The position numbers and the translations under genes were made by a program. This document shows positions 45,566-55,890 of a DNA stretch of 64,000 nucleotides, one piece after another. The stretch is from Prorocentrum cordatum. Its lineage: Eukaryota > Sar > Dinophyceae > Prorocentrales > Prorocentraceae. The stretch covers positions 64,542-128,541 of the forward strand of contig CAUYUJ010014343.1 of NCBI GenBank assembly GCA_963575745.1, written 5' to 3'. A model generated the notes under the pieces. That model saw only the letters and a program-made list of their open reading frames with translations. It did no database searches and was not told where the DNA came from. The stretch's first letter is position 1. Each line of letters opens with the position of its first letter.

Positions 45566-45770
45566 TTGTCCCAAAGATCCGATGTCGTGTTTTATGTTTC
45601 CAATACGGGCTCCCTGGATGTCTCGACCCACTCCCAAGGACAAGTCTTTCATCCTGAGCTGTTTTTCCACTGTCCCGAGGCCCAGCGAGGGCCCCTGGGG
45701 GCCGAAATTTGCGAAAAAACTCCGCCTTCTTTTTTTCAATGCGTTGGATCTCTGGGTTTGTTGATCACCT
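45566..45770 (+). mobile_element. Family H TIR element, copy H4
   Basis: CCAAAGATCCGATGTCGTG at the left, GCGTTGGATCTCTGGG at the right, with the complete interior GTCTCGACCCACTCCCAAGG, CATCCTGAGCTG, GTCCCGAGGCCCAGCGAGGG, GGGGGCCGAAATTTGCGAAA. Confidence 0.85.
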
Positions 45771-46017
45771 CTGAGAATTTTGGGTGACCCACAAGGGGGT
45801 GGTGCAATACATTTGGGGCAATTGTCTTGCACATGTAATGCACTGGAGAATGGTATTGCGTTGCATTGCAAGTCATGCGCTGCACGCGAAAATCCAGCAA
45901 TACGTTTGCGCCCCGGAAGGAGTTGTTGCACGCCCCAAGTGTGCTGCAACCCCACAAACCGCTTGCACCAAATCCATTGCACCACCGCCTTGTCGCTGGA
46001 CCCCCTCCTGGGTCAAG

Positions 46018-46053
46018 CCGAAAAACTCCTGCAGAGGGACACGCCCGACTGCC
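46018..46053 (+). mobile_element. Family A solo right end, copy A12
   Basis: ACTCCTGCAGAGGGACACGC then CCGACTG: the family A right terminus without the rest. Confidence 0.55.
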
Positions 46054-46199
46054 CTCTGGGAACTCTCGGTCGCCCACCCCCCGGGCCTCCACGGGGAGCC
46101 AGCCGAGCTCGGGGAGCGCCCCAGGGCCTCCAGGGCCTCCCCCGGCAGCCCCGGGGGGGGACCAGGAGGCCCCAAAAGGTGGCGCCGAACCTGTGGGAA

Positions 46200-46488
46200 A
46201 ACACACACGAAAACACACACACACACACACACACAAAACAACACACACACACACGCACACGGTGGAAAACACACACACACACAAACACGCACACACACAC
46301 ACACGCAAACACACACACACACACACACACGTCTGTGGAAAACATATACACACATCATATACACACATACACACACGCACGTCTGTGGAAAACATATACA
46401 CACACGCACACACACGCGCAAACACACACACACACACACACACGCACGCACACACACACACACACACACGTCTGTGTGCGTTTTTTCC
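46200..46488 (+). repeat. AC microsatellite with ACGTCTGTGGAAAAC units
   Basis: (AC)n broken by CACACGTCTGTGGAAAACAT, which recurs at about 46327 and 46378 and in part at 46468. Frames give His/Thr or Val/Cys runs. Confidence 0.95.
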
Positions 46489-46570
46489 ACAGCGGTGGCG
46501 ACGAGGGCCTCCGAGGAGGCCCCAAAAGGCGTGGACGAGGGCAGGGTGTAGCGGCAGATCCTCTGTGATT
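46483..46570 (+). mobile_element. Family B right-half fragment, copy B5
   Basis: AGCGGTGGCGACGAGGGCCT, CCGAGGAGGCCCCAAAAGG, ending GGTGTAGCGGC. Confidence 0.6.
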
Positions 46571-46764
46571 CTCTCCCCCCCGCGCTCGCCGCCGATCTAA
46601 GGGGAGGCGTCCCCGGCGCACGTCCCCGTCTCCGGGTATCGCCCAGCAGCCCTGGGGGCTCCAGTGGAACGGGGCAACCGAAGGGTTTGGGAGACGCAAG
46701 CCCATACCCCCTTGCGCTCGCCGGGCCTCGGGAGCCCTCGCCGGGCCCTCGTCGGGTCTCGGGA

Positions 46765-46900
46765 GCCTCTGGGAGCCCTCGCCGGGCCTCGGGACCGTCC
46801 ACAAAAAGACTCGGGAGGACAAACCGCTCCTTGGGAATGGGTCGAAACAGCTGGGGGGCCACGCCATGAAACAATCATGACATCGGGGGTCAGGGAGTGA
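46765..46900 (-). mobile_element. Family H element, copy H5 (inverted, diverged)
   Basis: On the minus strand it reads CCCCGATGTCATGATTGTTT, TTTCGACCCATTCCCAAGG and GGACGGTCCCGAGGCCCGG. Ends are worn. Confidence 0.65.
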
Positions 46901-47070
46901 TTAAAGGGGCCCTGGGACACACAAAGAAATATACACAACTCTCAGGGTTCCTGTTCCGAACAGTTATGGTTTTTCTTCTCCCCCCCTTCACTTCAGGTCT
47001 TTCCCCATATTTTCCTGGGAGTCGACGATTCATTGTGTCTGTGTGTTTTCTCCCCTCCTGAATAAGACTC

Positions 47071-47214
47071 GGCGGCGAGCGAGGGGGAAGTGAGAAGGAG
47101 AAGGCCTTCTCATAAGTCGGCGGGGAAGGCTTCTGAGATGTTGAAGGCTGGGGTATGTCCGAGCCTTCTGAGAAGGCCCGCCCCTTCTCATTTCCCCCCG
47201 AGGCTCGCCGCCGA
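47071..47214 (+). mobile_element. Family N TIR element, copy N2
   Basis: GGCGGCGAGCGAGGGGGAAG, TGAGAAGG at the left; GAGAAGGCCCGCCCCTTCTC, then TTTCCCCCCGAGGCTCGCCG at the right. AAGACTC stands on both sides (47064-47070 and 47215-47221). Confidence 0.9.
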
Positions 47215-47221
47215 AAGACTC

Positions 47222-49250
47222 GGGTTCGGGGGACTCGGGTTGGCATGACGGGGCCATCATGACAATTTCTGACCCAGCCTGCCATATGACGCGAATTCCC
47301 GCTGCACACAGCCTACGCAAACTGGACCGGCATCCAGGACGGACCCTGCAAAGATCGTTGGCAAGCCCAAGTTCTGGCGTACTCGAGTCATACGTTTCCC
47401 CAAAATGGGCCCTGGGGCACACAACTAAACAATTACAAATCCCAGGATCCCGGATCTTTTTACATATGTTCTGGATTTGTGCATCCCCCTCCACATCCCA
47501 CACACGTCCTACGATTCTGTGTGTCTGTGTGTTTTTGTTCCCATTCCTGTCAGCACCCGATTATCGGCCCCTGACCCCCAAAAACATGACTGCCCATGCT
47601 GGCCATAAACTGACGTCTCCATGTCGCTCATTTCTGGGTAACTATGAGCTGCGTCTACATCACAGGGGGGGCGCGGCTGGGGAGGGGCACGCCACTCTTT
47701 GCCAAAAAACTTGCCCCGAGTTGTGGCCGCCGCAATCACCGCGGTAACCTCCAAATTCGACCCGGAGGTGTGGTTCAGGATCGGAGATCACGCAACGATC
47801 CGAGATGGTGGAAGGAGCGGGGCATTGGCATGCAGGCGATCGAAGGAAACTGCCCAACAAGGGAACTCAGAAACTGCCCGCTTGATCACTTCACCAGCTG
47901 AGTGACATACGTAAAACATCACTCCCAAACGATTTGCTGTGTTCGCCAGCTATTTCCCACGCGACCGTCGAGGTTGTTGATGACGTGGTTGTTGTAGTGA
48001 GGGTGGTGGTTGACGTGGTGGTCGTACTAACCTGGCTTTCAACTTTCGCTTGGTCACGCGCGCGCAACCTCTTCTTTCTCCAACTCCACCTCCTGTCATA
48101 TATCCACCCCGTCTTCCACAGCAAAGGCACAACTAACAGTCGGTCAACAATAAGCTGAATTGTGGCGCTGCCATCACGACAACTGCCAACTCCCCCTGAT
48201 CATCACAATCAGACCATCATCGCAGTGCAGGATCGATGGCGACGGCGATGGCGATAGAATTCCCATCCTTATCTGTTACAAATGAATCAGACCATCATCG
48301 CAAAGCAGGGTCGATGGCGAAGGCGATGACGATACAATTCCCACGCCAATACGCACCGACCACCAGTCAATGCGCCGAACGTCGATGAGGGAAACCCAAA
48401 TATCAGGGGAGGACAACGATGAGGGAAGCTCGAAGATCGGGAGGGGTAGTCGCAGGGGCTTCGACTACAAGGTTTTCGGAACGACGTGCAAACTCGAAAC
48501 CACGTCCACCAGCAAGAGTCAACCGATAGCATCAAGGCAGTGGTACAGCACGTACACGATTGGTGTTTTGGAGCCCTATGGCCCTGAGAACAAAACCCGG
48601 GGGATATGTAATGAAGTTCCGGGTCTCGGGGGGATAATAAACGATTTGTCTCGGCAAGCCGCACGAGGGATGTAAGACGAGGGACAGAGAAGTCGTCGTC
48701 GCCGTCGCACCAAGACGACGACTTCGACGACGACGACAACGAGGATGTTCCCCGCAGTCTTTCTCGTAAGAGGCCTAAAGCTACTCCTCCTCAATGGTGC
48801 TACTCAACATGAAGATCGTAACTTCGATTCGAAACTTTCCCCCGCGATAATCAAGTTCGGCCTTGCCGCCCCTCCCCCGACCAACCCTGCCTCGGCTGGG
48901 GATAGTCAACTCTCGAGGGGGAAGGGGAAGGGCACGATTTATGATCCATGACTCGCGCTTAAACCACGTCAGGGCTAGAAACCAACAAAGCCTAAAATGG
49001 CTCGGCGCGAAATAGAGGACGACGAAGGCATCGTGAACGTCGCTGGCATCATCGTCAACAGCATCCGCGGCAACAGCATCGGCATCGTCATGCCTACGAT
49101 CACGGCTCCCGCAGGCCACACTTACCATCAACGGCGTCAGCATCATTATCCCCAGCGTCGTCCTGTATCCTGATCATCAGCATCGTCACGAGCCACGCGC
49201 ATCGGCGGAGTCATGAACGTCCGCCCACTCTCGTCTGCCACGGGAGAAGC
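47222..49250. other. Unique DNA, no gene recognised
   Basis: Moderate GC. A degenerate GTTGT(T/A)GTGGTTGACGTGGTGG stretch lies at 47975-48035. The block ACCATCATCGCA(G/A)(T/A)GCAGG.TCGATGGCGA occurs at about 48211 and 48290 (a 79 bp two-copy repeat). Frames such as plus 48370-48675 are open but show no domain. Confidence 0.4.
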
Positions 49251-49256
49251 CGACGC

Positions 49257-49440
49257 GAGCGGACGGAAGGCGGAGGAGGAGCGCACTGCGCCCAGGAGAG
49301 CCCGCCCAGGGGCAGGAGAATAATCCGCCCCTCTTCGAGGGGGCCATCACCCTTCGCGACGGCCCGGTAAGCGTCACCGCACTCCTGGCGTACACCATTC
49401 TACTCGACGAGCAGGGGTGCGAGGACCAGTACAGGCTATG
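49257..49440 (+). CDS. Possible 3' exon of an unidentified gene
   Basis: The plus frame reads PAQGQENNPPLFEGAITLRD, then GPVSVTALLAYTILLDEQGC, EDQYRL and stops at about 49440. The balanced composition looks like protein, and CAG acceptors are available just upstream. No family recognised and no partner exon found. Confidence 0.3.
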
Positions 49441-49850
49441 AGGGGAAGGCCAAGGTTAGGCCGACCCGACCCTGAACTCAAACCTTAGGGTTACCCATCG
49501 GTCGGAAGAAGTAGGTAGAAGCATGAAATGAGAAGGCTTTGAAACCATATTGGGCTCCGCCCGCCCCCTGAGGACGATGACGGAAAAGGTGAAGCCACTC
49601 GATCATTGAAGTAGGAAGGCCCTTAACGTAGCTCTGAATCTGGGAATACAGAATTACCCACTTTGAGCTACCCAAGGGTACACCCTGCGAAATGATTAAG
49701 AAATCATGAGTTAAGAAATTCATCGTCTCAGAACTTGAATAAAAACCCAGCATTCCTATTAACATCTTCAGGTTTACATTGAAACGTTAAGAATAATCGA
49801 GACTCTGGCCGAAAACTTAAGTTTTCTTAAGCATCGCCTAAGGGGTACAC
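49441..49850. other. AT-richer island with a 95-codon minus frame
   Basis: Clearly poorer in GC than its surroundings. The minus frame 49478-49765 reads SKWVILYSQIQSYVKGLP, TSMIEWLHLFRHRPQGAGGA. I do not recognise it. It does not look like the dinoflagellate mitochondrial proteins cox1, cox3 or cob. Confidence 0.3.
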
Positions 49851-50139
49851 CCGATCTCCTCTTGCGCTCTCTTCGGCTTGCCTCTCGCCACCCTCCTTGA
49901 GGCGCTGGGCGGCAGGGACTGGCTGGGAACAGCCCGGGGGGGAGAGGGACGACCGTCGTGCCACTGGCCGATTTGCCCCCGGGGATGGGAATCTATGCTA
50001 TTCCCTTCGGGTTTCGCAAGTCATACCCCAAACTGGGGAGAGGGATGATGGGGCTGTGGCGAGGGAGAGGGATGATGAGGGAGAGGGATATATGCCCTCT
50101 CCCCATCGGCGGTGGACACACCTCCCTGGAATAAACCAC

Positions 50140-50275
50140 CCTTTGGTGAAAACGGCCCAGGACCGAAACCGACGGACCTGGACCCGCAACAATGACGGCC
50201 GCGACGCCTTCCAGCGAACCGAGGACGGCCAAGTCGCTAATCAACGCGTCAGGGTAGGAGGTCTATCAACCTCCG
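50140..50275 (+). repeat. Dispersed repeat J, copy J2
   Basis: AATGACGGCCGCGACGCCTT, GCGAACCGAGGACGGCCAAG, ACGCGTCAGGGTAGGAGGTC, TATCAACCTCCGA, as in 24590-24740. Confidence 0.75.
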
Positions 50276-50329
50276 ACCCAATGAGGATGGGGATCGGTTG
50301 GACGATACTGACAGGAGTACGGCCAGGAT

Positions 50330-50855
50330 CGGAGGAGGAGGAGGTGGAAGTGGAGTAAGAAGAGGACGTGCACAACATCAAAGTGGCAGGAGAACCGCCA
50401 GGATCGGAGGAGGAGGCGGAGGAGGAGGAAGAGGAGGAGGAGGAGAAGGAGGCGGAGGAGGCGGAGAAGGAGGAGGAGGAGGAAGAAGAGGAAGTGAGGA
50501 GGAGACGGAGGAGAAATAGGAGGAGGAGGAGGAGGAAAAAGAGGAAGTGAGGAGGAGACGGAGGAGGAATAGGAGGAGGAGGAGGAGGAGGAGGAGGAGG
50601 AGGAGGAGGAGGAGGAGGAGGAGAGAGGAGGAGGAGGAGGATGGAGAGAGGAGGAGGATGGGAGAGAGGAGGAGGATGGAGAGAGGAGGAGGATGGAGAG
50701 AGAGAGGAGGAGGAGACGGAGGAGGGAGGAGGAGGAGGAGGAGGAGGAGGAGGAGCGAGGAGCGAGGGAGGAGGAGCGAGGAGCGAGGAGGAGCGAGGAG
50801 GAGGAGGAGGAGCGAGGAGGAGGAGGAGGAGGAGGAGGAGGAGGGGATCGAAGAG
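50330..50855 (+). repeat. GGA microsatellite, about 520 bp
   Basis: GGA with GAAGAGG, GGCGGAGG and GGATGGAGAGAGG variants. Two near-identical 60 bp sub-blocks (GAAGTGAGGAGGAGACGGAG at about 50488 and 50544). Confidence 0.95.
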
Positions 50856-50973
50856 GAGGGGATCCGCGCCGTGACGCCTGCCCCAGGCTCGCCCCGGCAG
50901 CGGCGGCGCCCCCGCCGGGACAACGCGCGCGCCGCGCGCCGCGCCCGGCACCCCGCAGGGCTCCGGCTGCTGA

Positions 50974-51171
50974 TTGGCGGCGAGCGCGGGGGGACAGTGG
51001 GAGGGGGCGGGCCGTCTCAGCATGCGGCGGGGCCTCTCAGAAGCCCTGGCGCCCTCTGAGAAGCCGCCCCTGTCTCCGGAGAAGGCTCAGGACACTTCTC
51101 AGAAGGCCAGAGGCCTCCCGAGCCTCCTGAAAAAGCCCGCCCCCTCTCACTTCCCCCCTGGGCTCGCCGCC
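50974..51171 (+). mobile_element. Family N TIR element, copy N3
   Basis: GGCGGCGAGCGCGGGGGGAC at the left; CCCGCCCCCTCTCACTTCCC, then CCCTGGGCTCGCCGCC at the right. It ends about 20 bp beyond the hydrolase stop codon, so it would fall in the 3' UTR. Confidence 0.85.
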
Positions 51172-51190
51172 GGTCTGCTCGCCGCCAGCT

Positions 51191-51367
51191 CTAGGCGCTC
51201 TCCTGCGAGAGGGCGGGCCGGCCCAGGCGGCCCCGGACCCACGCCGCGACGTCCGCCTCGATCTCGCCCCGCAGCGGCTGCGCCTCCGCCAGGAGCGCGT
51301 GCTGGGCGTCGGGGTAGCGCTTGAACTCCTTGTCTTCGGCGGGTGTCTGGGCCCTGCGGTGCAGGTC
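51191..51367 (-). CDS. Last exon of an alpha/beta hydrolase, monoacylglycerol-lipase-like
   Basis: Begins after CCCGACAG in phase 0 and ends with TAG at 51191. It reads DLHRRAQTPAEDKEFKRYPD, then AQHALLAEAQPLRGEIEADV and AAWVRGRLG. The order DKxFKxYPxAxHxLL followed by an EIxADVxxWV helix is the C-terminal signature of monoglyceride lipases and related serine hydrolases. The His of AQHALL would be the catalytic His, and the preceding Asp-rich turn lies near the usual Asp. In the family these enzymes cut fatty acid from monoacylglycerol. The nucleophile (GxSxG) exon should lie upstream, at higher coordinates on this strand. I do not find it before the simple repeats at 53.4 kb, so the intron is long or the gene is broken. 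Confidence 0.6.
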   Translation of the reverse strand, partial: DLHRRAQTPAEDKEFKRYPDAQHALLAEAQPLRGEIEADVAAWVRGRLGRPALSQESA

Positions 51368-51830
51368 CTGTCGGGTGGGCGTCATCCGTCTCGGAACTCG
51401 GAGACTTGCGAGGGTGGCAAAAGTAGCCGGACCTCCGTGGGGCAGGGCACCTCCGGGGTTGCCACATCTTGCGATGTGTGTACCACGGGCCCCCTATGAA
51501 GCGTCCGGAGGCCCGACCAAGATGCCGGAAAGTATTCCAGGAGGCCCCAGGAAGGCCAGTCTGGGATCGAGGTTGCGAGGGTGTCCATGGAGGCCTCAGG
51601 AGGCCCGACCAGGAGGCCGCATGAGGCTCCAGGAGGCCGAAGGAGAGTACGTCTGGGCTCGAAGTTTCGAGGATGTCCATGGAGGCCGCAAGAGGCTCCA
51701 GGAGGCCCGACCAAGAGACCGCAGGCCCAAGGAGGCCCAAGGAGGTTCCAGGAAGCCCCCAGGAGGCTCCGAGGCGGGGTCTGGGGTACCACAGGTACGT
51801 CGGGGCTCGATTTTCGGAGGAAGTCTCAGG
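51368..51830. repeat. AGGAGGCCCGACCA/CCAGGAGGC low-complexity repeat
   Basis: Imperfect repeats such as GAGGCCTCAGGAGGCCCGAC, CAAGAGGCTCCAGGAGGCCC. GTC(T)GGG(A/C)TCGA(A/G)GTT(T/G)CGAGG.TGTCCATGGAGGC recurs at about 51565 and 51645. Confidence 0.65.
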
Positions 51831-52130
51831 CGAAACAGCCGCTATTTGAGAATCGCGCTCAAGATCATTCAAATGACATAGTGTTTTTGAAGGTTGTATG
51901 TTAGAATGTTGAAATTCCATGTGTTTTTGGACCCTGACGTCACGATCTGTGTAAGGGGTGCCACCGATTTTCAGAATTCCGAGGATGCCCGTAGCGAAAC
52001 GGCCAGAAAAATCGCGGACGCGGCGCGGCCTGCAATTCATCGCCTCTGAGCTCTACTCTCTCGGAGAGGTGCGTGTGAGAATTAATCGCCTCTGAGCTAT
52101 ACTCCCTCGGAGAGGTACGTATGCTAATAT
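51831..52130 (+). repeat. Dispersed repeat O, copy O1
   Basis: GGACCCTGACGTCACGATCT, TCGCCTCTGAGCTCTACTCT and GGTACGTATGCTAATA are matched at 56436-56600. ATCGCCTCTGAGCT(C/A)TACTC(T/C)CTCGGAGAGGT itself is tandemly repeated at 52039 and 52089. Confidence 0.7.
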
Positions 52131-52720
52131 ATGTATATATGTATAGATACATGCGCGTGCTGGCTCTCAGTTGTGATTTACACATGGTCACCTTCCCCTG
52201 GGGCCTAGGAACACTTCATTCCAGGGTGTATGTGTATATTTTTGTGCGGACATCCACACTCAGACTCATCCATACTCAGGCTCACACTCAGCACACCACC
52301 TAGAACTCAGGAGTTATTCGCACTCAGGTCTCGAACATATTGTGATGATGTTTCAGGCGAGGCGTCACTTTCGGCACCCCACGGAGAAGCCGCCCCATGA
52401 GGAGTATGAGGGACGTGCTTGTTGGGCCGCCCCGCGCTGGGCACTCACTCGCGAAGGGCCTGTGTTTGCTGGACTGCCACGGGCCTCCTTTGAACAATGC
52501 CTATGCTTCGCTGAGGTTCCACAGATGCTTTCAACATCACGGACAGGCACGCCTGTATACATATATGCATTATCGCACATATATATACACACACACATAT
52601 GCACACTATAGAGAGAACATCTGACCGTCGTCGTACTAATTGATTCCTCGATTCTGTATATGTTCGGGTTGAGACGTCTGTGACGCGCGGTCGTTTGTGA
52701 ATTTCGAAGTCAGAGCTGCT
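52131..52720. other. AT-richer DNA with TATG and CACAT short repeats
   Basis: (TATG)n-like at 52105-52145, ACTCAG/CACTCA words at 52255-52330, ATATATACACACACACATAT near 52578. Plus frames at 52342-52611 are open in two registers with no domain recognised. Confidence 0.4.
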
Positions 52721-52724
52721 GCGG

Positions 52725-53320
52725 CCTGTCAAGAGGCCTCCTGGGGCCTCCCGGGAGCCCATTGGGTGCCCGTTTTGGGTTTCTGGGTGCCTCTTGGGGC
52801 TTCTGGGGGGCTTGCCCAGTTGGGGCCCAGTTGGGGCGGAGGGCTCGAAATCAATTCGAGTTCTCCCTCTTGGACCCTCCTGAGGGCCATCTGTAAGCCT
52901 TCTTGGGCCGTCCTGGGCGTTTCTTGCGCCGTCTTGGGCCCTCTTCAAACGTCTCGGGGCCCTCTTGGGGGCCGCTGCTGTCTGAGGATGATCTGGGAGG
53001 CCTCGTGGGACGACCTGAACGCCGTGCAGGACGAAAGTCGCAGCTGCTTGGATGTGCATATTCTCCCTCGGTGATTGGACGATGTTTGCCTCTTGGAGCT
53101 CTCTTGGGAGCGCTCTTGCAGGCCTATCGGTTCGTCTTGCCTGCCTCGTGGGCCACCTGGAAGTCATCCAATGCGTCTTAGACCGATCGCTCGGCGACTC
53201 TGGGCCCTCTTGGACCGTCTTAAAGGCCTCTTGGAGCCTTCTTGACCCGCCTTGAAGCCCTCTTGGATCATTCTGAGGCCCTCCAGGGGCCCTCCAGGGC
53301 TCCAGGGGCGCTCCGGACCT
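52725..53320 (-). repeat. CCCAAGANGGCC low-complexity repeat, minus orientation
   Basis: Plus strand shows GGGCCCTCTTGGACCGTCTT, GGGCCGTCCTGGGCGTTTCT. The same vocabulary as 22.2, 25.2, 27.0, 28.2 and 29.3 kb but on the other strand. Confidence 0.65.
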
Positions 53321-53397
53321 AACTCTGCTGGCGGGCAAGAGAAGAAGGAAGATCCGTGCTTTGTATGTAGGTACCCACTGTCGAGGCAGAAGTTGCA

Positions 53398-53583
53398 ATG
53401 GTAGTAGTTAGAGTAACCGTCGTAGCAGTGTTGGTAATTGTAATAGTTGTTGTAGTAATAGAAGTAGTTGTAGTAGTAGTTGTGGTGGTAGTAGTAGTAG
53501 TAGTAGTAGGTAAAAGTAGTAGTACTAGTAGTACTAGTAGTAGTCGTCGTCGTAGTCGTCGTCGTCGTAGTCGTAGTCGTAGC

Positions 53584-53615
<32 letters not shown>

Positions 53616-53806
53616 AAGTAGTAGTAGTAGCAGTAGTAGTAGTAGTAGTCGTAGTAGTAGTCGTAGTAGTAGTAGTAATGGAAGTATTCGTAGAAGTAAT
53701 AATCGTAGTCGTGGTAATCGTAGTAGTAGGCGTCGTAGTTGTAGTAGTAATAACAGTAGTAGTAGTAGTAGTAGCAGTAGTAGTAGTAGTAGTAGTAGTA
53801 GTAGCC

Positions 53807-53844
<38 letters not shown>

Positions 53845-54404
53845 CGTAGTAGTAGTACTAGTAGTAGTCGTCGTCGTAGTCGTCGTCGTAGCCGTAGTCG
53901 TAGTCGTAGTCGTAGTCGTCGTCGTCGTAGTCGTAGTAGTAGTAGTAGTGGAAGAAGAAGAAGTAGTAGTAGTAGTAGTGGAAGTATTCGTAGAAGTAGT
54001 AATCGTAGTCGTGGTAATCGTAGTAGTAGGCGTCGTAGTTGTAATAGTAATAATAGTAGTAGTGTTAGTAGTAGTAGTAGTAGTAGTAGTAGTCGTAGTA
54101 GTAGTAGTAGTAGTAGTCGTAGTAGTCGTAGTAGGAGCAGTAATAGTAGTAGTAGTAGTAGTAGTAGTAGTAAAAGTAGTAAGAGCAGTAGTAGTAGAAG
54201 TAGTAGTAGTAGTAGTCGTGGTAGTAGCAGTATTAGTAATAGTAGTAGTCGTCGTTGTCGTAGTAGTAGTGGTAGTACTTCTAGCAGCAGCAGTAGAAGA
54301 GGTGGTGGTAGTAGTAGTAGTAGTAGTAATAGTAGTAGCAGCAGCAGCAGGGGTAGGGACGGTAGTACTAGCAGTAGTCTCATGTAGTAGTAGTAGTATC
54401 AGTC

Positions 54405-54435
<31 letters not shown>

Positions 54436-54461
54436 GTATAGTAATAGGTAGTAGTAGTAGC

Positions 54462-54496
<35 letters not shown>

Positions 54497-54740
54497 TAGT
54501 AGTAGTAGTAATAGTAGCAGCAGCAGTAGTAGTAGTAGTAGTAGTAAGAGTAGTAGTCGCCGCCGTAGTAGTAGCAGTGGTAGTAGTGGTCGTCGTCAGT
54601 GGAATCGTCGTCGTCGTCGTCGGAGTAGTAGGCGTAATCGTAACAGTAGTAGTGATAGGAGTAGTAGTAGGTGGTGGTAGTTGTAGTCGTAGCAATCGTT
54701 TTAATCGTAGTAGTAGTCGTAGAAGTAATGGTAACCAGTA
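53398..54740 (+). repeat. TAG/GTA microsatellite, part 1
   Basis: (GTA)n with GTC interruptions over about 1.3 kb. It contains a roughly 300 bp internal duplication: AGTATTCGTAGAAGTA, then AATCGTAGTCGTGGTAATCG and AGTAGGCGTCGTAGTTG occur at about 53681 and 53981. Frames on each strand give Ser/Arg, Val or Leu runs. Confidence 0.95.
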
Positions 54741-55013
54741 GTAGTAACAGTAGCCATTGTAGTCATAGTCATCGTCGTCGTGGGAGTAGTAAAAGTAATA
54801 GCCATAGTTGTAGTAGTCGTAATAGTAGTGGTCGTAGTGGTGGTAGTATCAATGATAATTGCAGTAGTAGTGCTAGTTGAACAGTAATACCATTAAAAAC
54901 AGTTGTCGTCGTACTAGTAGTGATAGCAGAACAAGAAACGGTAAAATGATATTTACCCGCGTAGCCGTAATAGTAGTCGTCGTCGTAGTAGTAGTAGTAG
55001 TAGTCGTCGGAGT

Positions 55014-55061
<48 letters not shown>

Positions 55062-55111
55062 CCGTATTAGCAGTAGTAGTAGCAGTAGTAGTAGTAGTAG
55101 TAGTCGTAGTC

Positions 55112-55142
<31 letters not shown>

Positions 55143-55195
55143 CAGTAATAACACTCGAAGTAGTAGTAGTGGTAGTAGTGGCAGTAGTTGTTGTC

Positions 55196-55229
<34 letters not shown>

Positions 55230-55560
55230 CAGTTGTAGTAGTAGTAGTAGTAGTAGTAGTAGTCGTAGTAGTGGTAGAAATAGTAGTAGTAGTCGTAGTA
55301 GTAGCAGTGGTCGCCGCAGCAGTGTTAGTAGCAGTGATAACAGTAATCGCAATCGTAAACGTATTAGCAGCAGCCGCAGCAGCAGCAGCAGCAGTAGCAG
55401 TAGTAGAAGTAGAAGTAGTAGAAGGGGTAATGATAAAACCAACGCGTTAATGTTAGCAATTGCAATAGCAATCGGAATGGTCATAGTGACACTTCATAGC
55501 GATAATGAAACTAATAGAAATAGTGATAGCGATAGCAGTAGTAGTAGTAGTAGTAAAGCA
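54741..55560 (+). repeat. TAG/GTA microsatellite, part 2
   Basis: Continues the tract, with a short non-repetitive island at 54870-54955 and an AT-richer decayed end at 55430-55560. Confidence 0.9.
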
Positions 55561-55679
55561 ATCGTACTGGAAAACACATGGTCATAGTAGCACTAGTAAA
55601 CAGTTTCGAGTGTGTTCTGCGAGTGTCGTGTGTTGTGATTGTGGCATGTGGGAGTTATGGGTAGGTCATGCGTGTGATG

Positions 55680-55890
55680 CGTGTTGTGTGTAGTGTGAGT
55701 GTGTGTGTGTGCGTTGTGTTTGTGTTGTTTGTGTTGTGTGTGGGCTGTGTGGATTGGTGTGTGTGTGTGTTGTGTGTTCTTGTCATGTGTGCTCTGCGTG
55801 TAGTAGGTGTTGCGTGTTCGTTCTGTGTGTGTTGCGTGTGTGTGTGTGCTGCGTGTTGTGTGTGTGTGCGTTCGTTATGTGAGTATTATC
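55680..55890 (+). repeat. TG-rich microsatellite
   Basis: TGTGTGTGCGTTGTGTTTG-type repeats with GTGTTGCGTG variants. Confidence 0.9.

Noticed and set aside
45736-46600. ORFs of about 250-330 codons with Cys/Val or His/Thr runs
   Set aside because: They run through the AC microsatellite and through H and B element pieces. No domain.
49441-49850. Mitochondrial or plastid DNA insertion
   Set aside because: AT-richer, but the translation does not resemble cox1, cox3, cob or any plastid minicircle protein I can recognise. Kept only as an unexplained island.
53319-54451. ORFs of 250-350 codons of Leu, Val or Ser runs
   Set aside because: Pure translation of the TAG/GTA microsatellite.
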